Shown: positions 46,476 through 59,540, counted from the stretch's first letter. The stretch is DNA of 64,000 nucleotides from Nyssa sinensis (GCA_008638375.1 CM018050.1:27240340-27304339), one strand, 5' to 3'. The notes: generated by a model from the letters alone, not told the origin. Numbers and translations are program-made.

Positions 46476-47299
46476 TACACTGTAAAGATCTGAAAAATCA
46501 GGATAAATTTTTTCGTTTTGCCGGTAAGACACTATTCATGCACTACTTGCCGGTAGGACATTATACATACATCATTTAGACATAAGTCATGTTTAGAAGA
46601 ATAATTTGAGTATGTCATAGAAGGTAAATATTCTTAGAATATTAAAATACACCTCCGGTGAGAATTTGAGCCTAATCGGAGATAGTTTGAAAAAGAAGAC
46701 CCGAAGAGGGCATCCCAAGTGGCCCGGGTGGACCCGGCCGCACCGACCAAAGAGCGAAAATAAATTTTTAGAAAAAATTATCATTTAAAATAATTTTAAG
46801 AACTTTGGTTAAAGAAGAATGTGGAATTGAGGTGTTTTGGGATAGGTTGTAGTGTAACGGGGTCCCGCGACTCATTAAGAGTAAAAAGGTCTTTTCACCC
46901 CTTGGCCGCTTTAGTATAAATACAACCCTTGAAACTTAAATTTATCAGAAATGGGTCTGAGAAGGAGCAGCAGGTCGTGCACGGAGAGAAAGGTGAAGAA
47001 AACCTAGTTTTTTCTAACTTTCTACCTTCCAAAACTCATCTATAACCTTACAATCTCTCAAGGATTCCTTCTAGGAAGTTGTTCCCCACATCAAGGGCTA
47101 TATTCCTAAAGATTGGTTTCGGTTGCAAAGCGAGCACAACTCCTTAGGGTTGAGAAAAACCCTTTTAGGTATGATATTTTACTAAGTAAAGAATAGAAGT
47201 TAAGTTTAGTAGTATTTTTATAAGTTGATTGTATGACTTACATGCTTACTTGTTGTTAAAAAATCACCTAGCATATAGCTACTTTGAAGACCTAGGGTT

Positions 47300-47595
47300 G
47301 GTGCCTTATATACTTATGTATTCTTTGGAAATTTGGTAAAGTGATGAACATGTAACATGAATATATGTATAATTGATTGTATTATAGCTTATGTTCATGT
47401 AGGCAAAGTCTTGTAGTTTGAAAGTTATGGTTTGCTCAAAGTATTGGTACTTTGTGTACTTGTGTGTTTCTTGAGAATTTGATAATGTTGTGAACATGTA
47501 ACGTAAATATATGTATAATTGATGGTATTAGATGTTATGTTCATGTAAACAAAGTATTGTAGTTTGAAAGTTATGATTTGCTTAATGCATGATGT
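47300..47595. repeat. 146-bp tandem duplication inside the solo LTR
   Basis: GAACATGTAACATGAATATA at 47346 recurs as GAACATGTAACGTAAATATA at 47492. The flanking GTAGTTTGAAAGTTATG is repeated at the same spacing. Confidence 0.8.
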
Positions 47596-48302
47596 ATAAT
47601 TTAAGGCACACCCCATGTGTTTGATAAAATATTTCATTGAAGTTGCATAGAAAAATTAAGGCATCTTGGCATACTGGAATCTTTGAAAACATAGCATGTG
47701 TTGAGCACTTTGGTGCTATGCATTATGAAGGTGTAGATCATATGGTGAAAAACACAAAATTGGCCATGGTACTCGCGTTCCAACGGGGATGGACCGTGAA
47801 ACGAGACATACGATTAGTACTTGCGTTCCAACGAGGAAGGACCATGAAACGAGACATGGGTTGGGCATAGAGTTGTATGTGTGTGTCATGCATATTATCC
47901 ATTGCATTGCATTAATGAATTGGAATGTTTATACCTCATAAACGTTCACTTTGTACATGTCACGCCTTATCTTTATTCTTTATATTAGCATTATGTCATA
48001 CTGGGTCGTTGTGCTCATCCTATACGGGAAAATGATTTTAGGTGAGAACGAGAAAACATAAGGCTTGGAGAAGCCTAGGTGATTTTTTTGGCATGCCATG
48101 GGAGTATGGAATAGAAGTTGGGATATTTGGCCCTTGGGGCATATTTTTGGTTGTATGAGGGCATAAGCCCTGGGACATATGTATTAACTTGTAAAATTTT
48201 ATATTGCATGGAAACAATGGGCAAGACCCTAAATTTGTAATGAGCATGGAGCTCATGAAACTTAAGTTTCAAGTATATATATATACATATATAGTGGATA
48301 TA

Positions 48303-48389
48303 TGTTTTAAATTACGTATGAATGCCTTAGTTGTTTTAAATTATGTATGAATGGTTTAGTTGTTTTAAATTATGTATGAATGACTTAAT
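48303..48389. repeat. 29-bp repeat, three copies
   Basis: The unit TGTTTTAAATTATGTATGAA plus nine more bases starts at 48303, 48332 and 48361. Confidence 0.9.
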
Positions 48390-48844
48390 TGAGTAAGGGG
48401 ATGTAGTTTAGTAATTAGTCTAAGAGTGGTATATTATGTTGCAAAATTATTAGTTGAAAAAAGCCTAAAAAATAAAGGAGACCATATCAAAATTTGTGAA
48501 TTAAAAAAGGTTAATAGGTGTGTAAAATACCCCATATATAAGTGGGAAGCGTGCCAAAAAGTAGGGGTTAAAAACCTTAAGGAAGTAGGTTAAAAATCTT
48601 AAAAATTAGCTTGCAGCATTTTGAAAAAAAATTCAGAAAATGAAAAAGTTAGGTTGTAGCAAATACACTGTAGCAATAGTAAACCAGTAGCCCAGCAGCC
48701 AGACAAGCAGCCAGCAGCCCGCACTCCCCCAAGCATGCGCCATGCACCTGCAGCACGCGCCCCGTACACCCACGCCCACGCCGTGCGCGCGCGCCTGCGC
48801 TCCTAGCCTTCTTACACCCCCTTGCCACAACCCTTGGCCACTTG

Positions 48845-49150
48845 CCTTGGGCTATGTTTGGCCAACCCATAGGCCATGTTGGTCAACCACCTTAGGCCAT
48901 GTTTAGGCCACCCTTTTGGGTCATGTTTGTCTACCCTTTAGGGGCCATGTTTGGCTACCCTTTGGGACCATCTTTGGTCACTACTTAGGAAAATATTTGA
49001 CCTTTACTTTGGCCATATTGGGCCACCAACCTTGACCATACTTTGTCATTATTTTAGGCTATGATAAGCAACCACTTGGACCATGCTTGGTCACCACCTT
49101 GAAGTTGGGTTATGAAAGCACATAGGTTATGTTTAGCCTACATTTTAAGC
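48845..49150. repeat. Degenerate GGCCATGTTTGGCCACC repeats
   Basis: About nine imperfect copies with spacing of roughly 25-30 bases. TTGGCCATRTT and GGCYACCMYYTT words alternate. Confidence 0.7.
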
Positions 49151-49280
49151 CATTATAAGACATGATCTTGAAAATTAACGAGTAAAAGTCGATTAAAAAT
49201 GAATATATTAATTTAATTCTTTTATTTTATTATTCTCACTTACTCCCCGAGTTTATGAAAATTCGAGGCGTGACATACAC

Positions 49281-49346
49281 TGCCTATATATATTGTTCTT
49301 TACATCACACTACTTGCAAACATAACATAAAGATATATTAATATAA

Positions 49347-49384
<38 letters not shown>

Positions 49385-52300
49385 TATAGAGAGAATAATG
49401 GTTTACAAAAAATTCGAGAGAGAATAATGGAAATAGTGGGAAACTAGAACATTGTCATTTTTAGAAAACTAAGGTAAAATCCTTGTTCCACACATGTCTT
49501 CTTACATTATCTACATACATAGGTCCATATATATATATATGCTCATACTTATACATATGTAGATGCACAAACACGTGAAACTCTATATACCCATATGTGA
49601 GAAAGAGATGGGTAAAACTGAGTCTTCAAACAAATAATCACTACACTTCATCATGATGCTTGAGATATCTAGAACATACAAAAACTAAGCTATAAGAACA
49701 AAAATGAAGGTCCAATAATAGCAGAATTCATATAAAACTAAAATAGGTGAGTAAATGAGTGTCTAAAAAATATTTACAAAACTTGCTTTTATCACTTGGG
49801 TATTAAAGTACACAAGAAAACGAAATCATAAGGTAAAAAATGAAGCAAAACAGTTGAAAAATAGGGGAGAAAACTAAATTCAATGGTGGTTCATTTTGAC
49901 TATGTTTTAAAGGATTTTGATGTGTTTTAATTGCTAAAATCTATTCTAGACTTTACATATTAGTATTAGGAAGTATTTTGAATAAAAATTAAGTGAGAAA
50001 AATGGATGAAAATCGAATTCGAAAGTGTGTGAAGCCACTGGTTTATCATGAAACCATGCTGAAAGGTGATGAATAGAACAAAGCCAACATATGTAGCTTT
50101 TGTAACTAGATCGCAAAGGACCCTTATGAAATAATTTCAACACAAATATATTATAAATTTATAAACAATGGTATTAAACTAACCTTTTACGCTATATTGT
50201 GCTATTAATATTTGATTTAATTGCAGAAAGAGACCACCCAAAGATATTTTTCGACTCTCTAGACTTAGTACAATGTCCATTTGGGTTAATTATATTTTGA
50301 AAATTATGACACATATTTTGCTCGATTACAAAAATACTCTTAAATTTTATTTAGTTATTAAATATGCTATAAAATTTTGGAAAAGCCTAATTTGATATTT
50401 TCAAAGGCTTTGGATCCAAATATGTGATATATTTTTATGAAATAAATGTTGAGAATTTTTGTAAATTATTGAAATACATTTTTTGCAGTTCATGTATTTT
50501 AAATGTGCTAATAAATTTCAAAGAAGGCCTATTGTAATTTTTTTCAGCATTCGAAGTCTGATTTTGTGATTCGTTCAAGTTAAATAAATCTTGAAACTTA
50601 TCTTTTAGTACTATGGTTGTTAATTTATTATAAAAACGCCTTTGTATTGATTATAAAAGTTATTCTTAATAATCTAAACCAAGATTTAAAGTCTAATTAG
50701 AGCAAAGTGATTATCTAAATATACTAATATTATACAAGTATAAAATAATACGAAACGAGGGTTATAAGGATAAAAATAACTATATTAAACTCAATAAACG
50801 ATGATTACAAGAATTATCCAATTAATGAAGGTAAAAGGTACAAAGACTTAGATTAAGTCACAAACGGCATAAAATTAATATTAGCATGGAAATTGGGGCG
50901 ATTCAGGTGAGTAATTCCATAACTATGGAATGGTGGTTTTTTATACTCAATCTCTATGAAATTCAGTCTTCTTGGCAAATGGGATGTTTTACACACAGTT
51001 TTTATAACTACAATTTTGTGAGTAATTCTAGAACTTTGGAATGGAAAAATTTTATACAACTTGTCTTTTGAATAGTATAAACAATATCCTATGTTATGCA
51101 AAAATATTATATTACACTATGAAAATGTGACTTATAAGCATGTTTACTAATTGTTTTAAAAACTCGTGGATAGAAATGTTTGAAAAGCCATATTTTTACA
51201 TACATGTCATTATACGAAGCTCGCTAGAGGGGACATGCCAACAATGATGAAAGTCCTCGACGGGGTACCTATGATAGGCCAATGAGTGGGTCAGAGATCT
51301 CTTTTGTTGTCACTATATGTGATTAGGTCATATGTTGATTCAAAATTCGAGTTGTTGCGGGTTCTTTTGTATGATGTCTTTTTCATAGTAATGGACATGA
51401 TATGTTATGAAAAATATGAATATGATACACTTGCTATGCTCAAAGAATGTACAATGATAAAGTTATGCTTCTAATTCAAGATTTGCAAGCTATGTTTAAA
51501 GTATGTTTTAAATTTCACAAAATATACTATGATTATGATACGTAAGCTATATTTGAAGTGAAAAGCAAGTTCATAAAACATATGTTTCTAAGCTTTTCAA
51601 ATGTGTTATAAAACAACTATGATTTCAAAAGTTATGTTTGTTCTCTCTACTATCCATGGTGTATATGAATGCTTTATTATGAAAACCAATGATAGATGCT
51701 AGATTTACTCATTAAGCTTAGTGATTTAGCTCACCCCATTCCTCTCAACCTCCCAAGTTTTGCAGGATAATAAGGGATAAGGATAGAATAAAGCTTATCA
51801 AATCTCGAAAGGGAATAAAGCCTAACAGTCTGAAAGTGATACTAGTGGAAAATTAGGAAATGGCGTAGCAAATACAAAAATGATGCTAGAAAGGATGTTG
51901 CAGATGCAGAGTTTGGGAAGGCGAGATAAATAGTCACAAAGCCTGCCAACATCACTAATAATGGTTGTTTGGGATGTTGATCTAGGCGATGACAAGAAAA
52001 GTTACTGCTACTGATAAAGAAAAATGGGGGTAATGATACAATTATAGAATTAGTATGTCAGCACATGATAATCACTTGTATCTTTCCAGGGGATTGACAA
52101 GCAATTTATTTGCAGTCTTACCACAGGGGAATTAGGTAATACTTTGATCGGATGCGATTGCATTTATTTATTATCTTAAAGTTGTATAAATCACGCTTCA
52201 ACAATAAATAAAAAAATCTTATACATCCCATTCAATTCCATTCTGAAGGCTTCTTCGACTGGTCATGTCCCAGATTCTATAAAGGGTGGGGTTTAGGATG

Positions 52301-52500
52301 TGATAGAGTAACACAAATAGCGCCAAAACTATTTCTCTAATTAATTAACCTAAATTAATTAGACAAGAATCATGAACTTAAGTTTTTTTAACCAAGTGTT
52401 TAAATAATTATTTAAATTAAGACTCCTATAAAAAATATATGGCCAAGTTTTCAAAAATAAAAAAAATATAAAGAGCATATTCAAAAAAAAAGAGACACTA
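49281..52500. other. AT-rich spacer, possible old LTR in its right part
   Basis: An (AC)n(AT)n tract is at 49350-49384. No gene is supported. From about 51170 there are LTR-like words (GGGGACATGCCAACAATG, AGCTCACCCCATTCC, CCCAAGTTTTGCAGG). The stretch ends near 52310 with GGGTTTAGGATGTGATAG, reminiscent of a decayed inverse TGTCACATCC LTR start. The ends and target duplication could not be fixed. Confidence 0.3.
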
Positions 52501-52504
52501 ATTC

Positions 52505-55381
52505 TGTCACGCCCCGAATTCTGACCGAACCCGAGGCGCGACTGACGAGACAGAAAGTAAAATAAATAAAAGGATAAAAGTAATTAGATTCACTAAATAT
52601 GCATCCATCATCATCCATACATAAAATAACATCGAATACATTGTTCATCAGTCATTCGGGCTTAAGCCCTTACATAACAAAATACAAGTTTCACGAATCA
52701 CAAATACATCACAGGCTTCACCCTATCAGGGCATCACCGAGTCTCTAGTGGCTGGAGGATCCTCATCTGAAAATGTTGCCCACGAATGGGTCAGCACAAC
52801 TGCTGGTATGATGAAATGCTAATGCCAGAAATAAAGCTAAGGCGTGGCATGTGCAAAGTGTACATTTATTTCTAAATAACATTCAAGCATCGCAGTAATA
52901 TATATATGAATGTTATGCATGACACACCCATGCACAACTCTATGCCACACCCATGTCTCATTTACGGGTACTCCCCGATGGCTCGAAGTACCAATGCAAT
53001 GGCCAATTTTGGGTTTTTCACCACAGGATCTACACCCTCATAATGCAAAGCACCACGTGCTTACCCACGCCATGTTCTCAAAGGATTCATCATATGCCAA
53101 TATGCCAATGCAATCTCAATGATACATGGTGCCCACAGTATAGCATGCTCGATGACAATAATACATAAATCACCAGCTGATTTCACATGCAAGCATATCT
53201 CGTGAAATCAACATATACACATGTCGTGAGTCACATTCATCATTCACTAAACATTCATAAAGTACAAGTAACATGTAAGCATGTGAACAACCAATTCCAA
53301 ACAAACAGGCAAGCATATTACAGATAAGCACATACAGCATTCCAGTCATTCACAAATATTCCTAACTTAACCTCATTTCTAACACTAGCAAAGCACCATA
53401 CCTGATGGGTTGGTATCAACCCTAGAAGATCGTGAACTATATGTAACTGAACTGGCGGATGAAAATGTAGGAGATCAGATCGCCTCCTCCTCTCCTGTCA
53501 GTGTCCCTAAAAGTAGAAATTACAACTCAGTCCATTGTTGTTTGAATTTATGCTATTCATCAAATTTTATGTCTTTAAATTCATAGGTTTCTATTCTGCT
53601 AAATTAAACTCTACCATTGGTTTTAGAACGTCTAAGAAAGTAAGTCTAGGTTCTCGTAGAACTCAATTCGGACACCGGAGTTCAAAAGGGCAAAACAGTC
53701 ATTTTGTACTTTACACGTGTCCTTACATTTCGTGACCTATTTTCACAAATCGGACTCCACGGTTGAGTCCGGAATGTTCAAGATAATAAAATTTTACTAT
53801 TTGTTTACCTAATTCGGAGTTCGTCTGACAGTGTTTCAAGTTAGGGTCATTTTGGTAATTTTAAGAGTCACTACGGGTCTTTTATTTTTCGGGACCCCAT
53901 CTCGTAAAACGGACCTCACCATTGGTCTCGAAATGGTCGAGATAGTCAAAATACACTAATGACTTGTCCCATTTGGACTCCGGGATGTTTTTGAACATTT
54001 AATTAATTAAATTAATTTAATTAATAATTTATTAATATTTTAATCAGGTGGGTCAAAGTGTAATTTCTAACAGTTGGGGGGGTCAATTTGTAATTTCTGA
54101 AAGTTCAGGGTTAAGGTTCAAATTCAAAAGGTTCAAATTCAAAAGGTTCAAATTCCAAAAGGTTCAAATTCCATTTTTAATTTAAAACAATAGGCTGACA
54201 CGTGGCAGGGGCGACCCGTACCCGCCCGAACCGGACCCAGATCCGACCCGAGACCCGACCCGGTCACCCCACCTTCTTCCCCGATTTTTCGGTAGGGCAA
54301 CAGTGGGTTTCCGGCTCCTTCTCTGGCGCCGGCGACCGGTTTCCGGTGACTTTTCCCCATTTTTAAAATGCCATCTCCTCCCCCTTTTCACGTAGATCGC
54401 ATCCCCAACCCCCACTTCCCTCAAAGCCTTTTTAATCTTCACGAAATAGAGGGTTTAGTAGCTCTGGCCGGTTTTTCGGTGAGCTGATTTTCCTAATTTC
54501 ATGCCCATTTTCTATTGTTTTTCCCTCTTTCTTTTTCTATTCTTTTTCTGCACTTCATAGGGTTATTTTAGGATCATTTAAAGGGAGTTTTACACATAAA
54601 ATGATGAGGTTCAACCTCCATGGCCGAAACCTGCAACTAGGGTTTTCTCCCTAGTTTCTCACCTATTTCTCCTCATTCTTTTTGCAATTTAATCCCTATA
54701 TTATGCTCTATACGATTCTACAATTTAAATCAATTAAAATGCTTTAAAAAAAATCGAAACAGGAGCAGTCCACTTACCAATGAATTTCAGTTTTTTTTCC
54801 CTTTTTGGTTTGCTTCCCTTCTCCTTCTGCTCCTCTTGGTCACTTCTGCTTCTCCAGAACTCTCTCCCTTGCTCTCAGTTTTCTCTTCTTTCTCTTTTCT
54901 CCTCCAACCGAGACCAACTCCCTTTGGTCACTCAAATATCTCCATTTCTCCCCCTCGGTTCCTCCCCCTTCACAGCCCCTTTCTTTGACCCTTTCTCTCT
55001 GCAGCAGCCACCTGCTTCCTCCCCCTCATGCAGCTTTGCATTTAATGCAAAGCTGCCTACACACCTATATATATATACATATATATCACTTATCACACAC
55101 ACACACACTAGGCACACACACTACTCCACCGACACACACCTCACAATCTGATTTATATATATATACATATACATATATATTTTCATATTTAAATATACCT
55201 CACATGTATACACATATACACAATATATAATTTACATTATATATATATATACATATATATATATATACACATACACACATATCCATCATCATAATAATAA
55301 CAACAATAATAATAATAATAATGATATTTACAAAGAATAATTAAAATAATAATAAAAAAAAAAAAATTTCATGTTATAACA
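52505..55381 (+). mobile_element. Solo LTR, family S1 copy 3 (2877 bp)
   Basis: It begins TGTCACGCCCCGAATTCTG and ends ATGTTATAACA, flanked by aattc (52500-52504) and aattc (55382-55386). It carries the G-box at about 54198, the GC-rich CCGGCTCC block, the 27-bp palindrome at 55030-55056 and terminal AC, TA and AAT tracts. No internal region is present. Confidence 0.93.
55030..55056. repeat. Perfect 27-bp palindrome in solo LTR copy 3
   Basis: Identical to 42125-42151, at the corresponding place just upstream of the TA-rich tail. Confidence 0.95.
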
Positions 55382-55386
55382 AATTC

Positions 55387-55815
55387 TTACATAGAAAACC
55401 CTCATTTGTAATAAAAACCCATCACTACTAGAAAATGTATCCATTAAAAAAATCAATCAGTACAAGTAATAGCATATCACTGACCACTAACTTGCTACGC
55501 TACCTAGGAGAATTACACCATTAGTTAATCCTCCACTTAATCCTTTACATTTTGTTTTTGTCCCCTGATTACGCTTTTTAACCATACTTTACACAACAAC
55601 CACTTCCACCACGATTTGACTAATTATAGATCTACACAACCTGTGCAGTGGTTTTAACATGTTGTAAGATTCTCTTAGCAAAAGCTTCACAATTTCCTCT
55701 ATAAAGCAAGGACTATTTTAAATCCAAAAACTAGAATAGATGTTTTAATCACAAGGATTCAAAACTACCGAAATGCTCTATATAGATGCAAGGGATGGTA
55801 TCTAGAATAAAAACT
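55387..55815. other. Spacer, nothing recognised
   Basis: Unique-looking AT-rich sequence between the solo LTR and the CACTA end. Confidence 0.5.
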
Positions 55816-56403
55816 CACTACAAGAAAACACGTTTTTGGTGACGCACAATTTTAGTGGCGTATGGAAAAGCGTTGTTGAAAGTGAATATTAATGACGCTC
55901 AATATGTGCGTCGACAAAAAGTGTGAAAATACATTTCTCGCATGTGAGACTTTTATTTGTGACGTTCAATGACTTTTAACGATGCCTAGTGGCGTCGCCA
56001 ATAGAACTAGGCATTTTTGCGACTCCCAGTACTGCATTGCTAATAATATATGAATTTTTAGCGACTTTCAGTTTTGCACCGCTAATAGTTTTTTTGAATT
56101 GAAACAGTGTCATTTAAATATCGTGTTCTTGGCAATGCAAAGTGGAAATTTTGATGTCCAATGTGCGTTGCTGCCAATAATGACTGTATTTCCCCAAATC
56201 AGTTCATGACCTCTCTAGTTCTTCCTCACTCTCTTTCTCTCTACTCTCACTGTCTATTGGTTCTTTATCTCCCTCTCACCAGCAACACATTTAGGCGAAT
56301 CGACTACCGCCGATGACCGCTCCCTTACTCTGACCACCAACCATCTCTCAATCATTCTCTCTCCAAAATACAGTGTCACCGTCCCTCTTTATCTCAACAT
56401 GTA
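55816..56403 (+). mobile_element. CACTA 5'-end fragment
   Basis: The terminus CACTACAAGAAAACACG is followed by TTAGCGACTTTC/GCGTCGCC-type subterminal repeats to about 56180. A CT-rich leader-like stretch to 56400 is analogous to 44860-45010 of the 12-kb element read on the other strand. It is cut off by the LTR starting at 56404, and no matching end is seen further right. Confidence 0.75.
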
Positions 56404-57910
56404 TGTCACGCCTCGAATTTTTACAAACCCGGGGAGTGAGGGAAATAAATTTAAGAAAAAGAAATAAAAGACAGTTCAATAAATTCAACTTAACATACGT
56501 TCATTTCCTTCATCATAAATACATGTGAGGCACATTCAATACATATATCCTACAGGTCATTTGGGCTTAAGCCTTTACATTACAAAATACGCCCCATGGG
56601 CTAAATATATTTCTAAGTCCTTTTTCCCTCCTTCTTTCAAGACTTCTCAAGTCTCAAGTGCCAAGAGCATCATCTGTAATATGGTTTCCCATGAATGGCT
56701 TAGCTCAACTACTGGTATGATACAATGCTAATGCAAGGAACGAAATTAAGGCGTGGCATGTGCAAGTGTACATTTATATCTACATGTCTTTAAAATCATC
56801 AATGCAATATATTAATGATATGCGTGACACACCTATACAAACTCTATGCCACACCCATGTCTCACTTTACGATCTTTCCCCGCTGGCATGAGCACCACTC
56901 GCATGTCTTACTTTACGGTCCGTCCCCGCTAGCATGAGTACCAATGGACGATTTTGGGTTTTTCACCACAGGATCTACACCCTGATAATGCATAGCACCA
57001 AGTGCTCAACCCACATTATGTTTCAAGGAATCACACTATGCCAATATGCTTTGATTCCACCATGCCATAATGCAGTCTCAATGAAACATTTTACCAATAC
57101 ATGTAGCATGCTTTAAACAATGCATTATACTTAGAACAATAATGGCATTTAAATCACACAATTCCTTCCACATGTATGCATGCTATTCACAATCAATTCA
57201 AGCACATGCTCAAGTTATATATTCACAATCCTAACAATTCTCAAAGAATATAAATCACATACTGTGCCAACACATGGGACATACACATAGTTATGGTTCA
57301 CGTTTATTGATTGACCAAACTCCTAAGGAAACAGCAAGGAACACATAAGCGTATAAACGATCAAATAAACATACGAATCAATAAATCAACATGAAAATTT
57401 CTCCTAAACTTAATTCTATTTCTTACTTAGCAAAATATCATACCTGGATGGGTTCGTCTCAACCCTAGGGAGTTGTGTCCGCTACACAATCAAACCAACC
57501 GGTGAGAACGCAGTCCTCTTTACTGTATTTGTCTAGACGGTCCTCTCCTTTCTTTTCGGTGTTCCTAAGATTTACAAAGTATGTCTTAGTCTATCGTCAC
57601 ATGAATTTATGCTATTCATCAAATTTTATGTCTCTTTACCATTGGTATCTCTTTTATGTAAATAGACTCTATCTTTGAATCCGGAATGTCAAACAAAATC
57701 GATTTAGGTTTTCGCGGAATTCAATTTGGACATCTGTACTAAAAAGGCCAAAATAGTTATTTTACACTTTTATGTGTCTTTTTTTTTGGGACCCTGTCTC
57801 GCAAAACGGACCTCACCATTGGTCTTAGAATGTCCGAGACATAAAGAAAACACTATACTTTTACTATTTTTGGATTTTGCAACATTTTACTATTATTTAA
57901 GTTAATTTTA
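56404..57910 (+). mobile_element. Truncated LTR of the S1-related family
   Basis: It begins TGTCACGCCTCGAATTTTTAC, close to the start of the copy at 46481-49275. It then follows the S1 order: TTTCACCACAGGATCTACACC, GCACCAAGTGCTCAACCC and GGGACCCTGTCTCGCAAAAC. It loses similarity near the (TA)n run at about 57912. The right half, with G-box and palindrome, is missing. The left flank is atgta and no right partner is assured. Confidence 0.75.
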
Positions 57911-57936
57911 TGTATATATATATATATATATATATT
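57911..57936. repeat. (TA)n microsatellite
   Basis: About 12 TA units at the place where the truncated LTR ends. The segment 57937-58219 has no recognised feature. Confidence 0.85.
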
Positions 57937-58219
57937 TATGCACAACAGATAGCACGGGTTAGTGTCAAATCATTGAATCTAGACCTCAGGTTTAATATAA
58001 ATTCTATGTTCCTTGATCTCATTAAAATATTTACTGGCTGCTTATTAATGTTGGATTTTAATATCAATTCCATGTCCCTCAGTTTTACTCTTTGGACCAA
58101 AACTAATACTAATGCCACGATTGCTACCTATTATTTCTTTCTATGAATAAGCTGCGGCTGTGGGGAGATAAATCACACTTGAGAAAGCAGATCTCAAGAC
58201 TGCAGCAGTAGGGTACCAG

Positions 58220-58329
58220 ATTTCAATGTCTAGCCTGAAGCTCTTGGGATGAGCTTTTCCTTTCCTCAAGTATGAATTACACATTTATCTTTTACTGTTT
58301 TTTTTTTTTTTTTGTATATGACGTGATCT

Positions 58330-58367
<38 letters not shown>

Positions 58368-59110
58368 TGGACATATAATACAATACATTTTAAAATATTT
58401 TAAATTTTATTTATTTATGTTTTATATCTAATTATTTTGTTTAATTATTTATTTGTAGTAAATTAAATATACTATTAAATAAAGGGTAAAATAGAAATTT
58501 AATGTTTGTATAATCACTTTAAATTTTTTTTTTACCACACTCAATTAACAAACTGAGTTTAACAAAATCAATTCTTTAAAATCACTTTCTTATTATCAAT
58601 TATTCAAAATCAATTCTTTAAAATTTGAATCTCTACCAAACGGTCACTAAATTCGGCTATCCTTTTTTGATGTTTTTTAAAAAATATACTAAAACTCTTT
58701 TAAAAGATAAATGACTAGAAAAAATATTTGTAATTTGTGACATAACTTAGAAAATGTTAGTATAATTTAAAAAACATTAAAAGAGTTTTAGTATAATTTT
58801 TAAAAACATCAAAAAAGGATAACGGAATTTAGTGACCGTTTGGTGGTTATTCAAATTTTAAAGAATTGATTTTCAATAATTGATAATAAGAAAGTGATTT
58901 AAAGAATTGATTTTTTCAAACTCAGTTTGTTAATTGAGTGTGGTAAAAAAAAAAATTTAAACTGATTATACAAACATTAAATTTCTATTTTACCCTTTAT
59001 TTAATAGTATATTTAATTTACTACAAATAAATAATTAAACAAAATAATTAGATATAAAACATAAATAAATAAAATTTAAAATATTTTAAAATGTATTGTA
59101 TTATATGTCC

Positions 59111-59143
<33 letters not shown>

Positions 59144-59254
59144 AAAGATCACGTCATATACAAAAAAAAAAAAAAACAATAAAAGATAAATGTGTAATTC
59201 ATACTTGAGGAAAGGAAAAGCTCATCCCAGGAGCTTCAGGCTAGACATTGAAAT
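58220..59254. repeat. Long foldback: inverted arms of about 480 bp
   Basis: The left arm (58220-58703) and right arm (58777-59254) are inverse copies around a 73-bp spacer. They begin ATTTCAATGTCTAGCCTGAA and meet near ACTCTTTTAA. Even the (TA)n(CA)n tract at 58331-58367 is mirrored at 59111-59142. The arms differ by scattered substitutions and small length changes. No coding sequence, known transposon terminus or target duplication was found at the outer ends. Transcribed RNA would form a hairpin of nearly 0.5 kb. Confidence 0.92.
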
Positions 59255-59531
59255 TAGCGGTGTGAAGGTGGGCCCAATCAAAGTACGGGCGGGAAATTTC
59301 TCTGCTTTTTTTGGTTGTTTCAAGTCTGCTGATGTAGTTAACTTGGCCACACCAGCAGGTAAAATATTTAGGTATAAAAAAAATGATGTGAATAGCATTA
59401 TTGTATTTATATATATAAATATGCCCCACTTGCAACGCCCACTAATGCTGCAGTTTTCCTTGACCTTCTTTTCTTTCTAGCTGATTATTTTCTGCTTCCT
59501 TGCATTTAACTTCATAAGATATTTGTATATA
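59255..59531. other. Spacer, nothing recognised
   Basis: A short open frame at 59190-59480 straddles the foldback edge and has no recognisable domain. Confidence 0.5.
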
Positions 59532-59540
59532 TAAAATATA

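Larger units (their letters stand above)
46481..49275 (-). mobile_element. Solo LTR, family S1-related, reverse orientation (2795 bp)
   Basis: On the reverse strand it begins TGTCACGCCTCGAATTTTC at 49275. Its other end, read on the plus strand, is TGTAAAGATCTGAAAAATC at 46481. The flanks are tacac (46476-46480) and tacac (49276-49280). It shares with the S1 copies the region of TACTCGCG, GACCGTGAAACGAGACAT and TTGGCCAT words. It holds three internal tandem repeats, listed separately. No coding region is present. Confidence 0.9.

Noticed and set aside
48649..48870. GC-rich ORFs coding Gly/Arg-rich peptides (minus)
   Set aside because: They lie in a GC-rich patch within a solo LTR next to degenerate repeats, with no domain.
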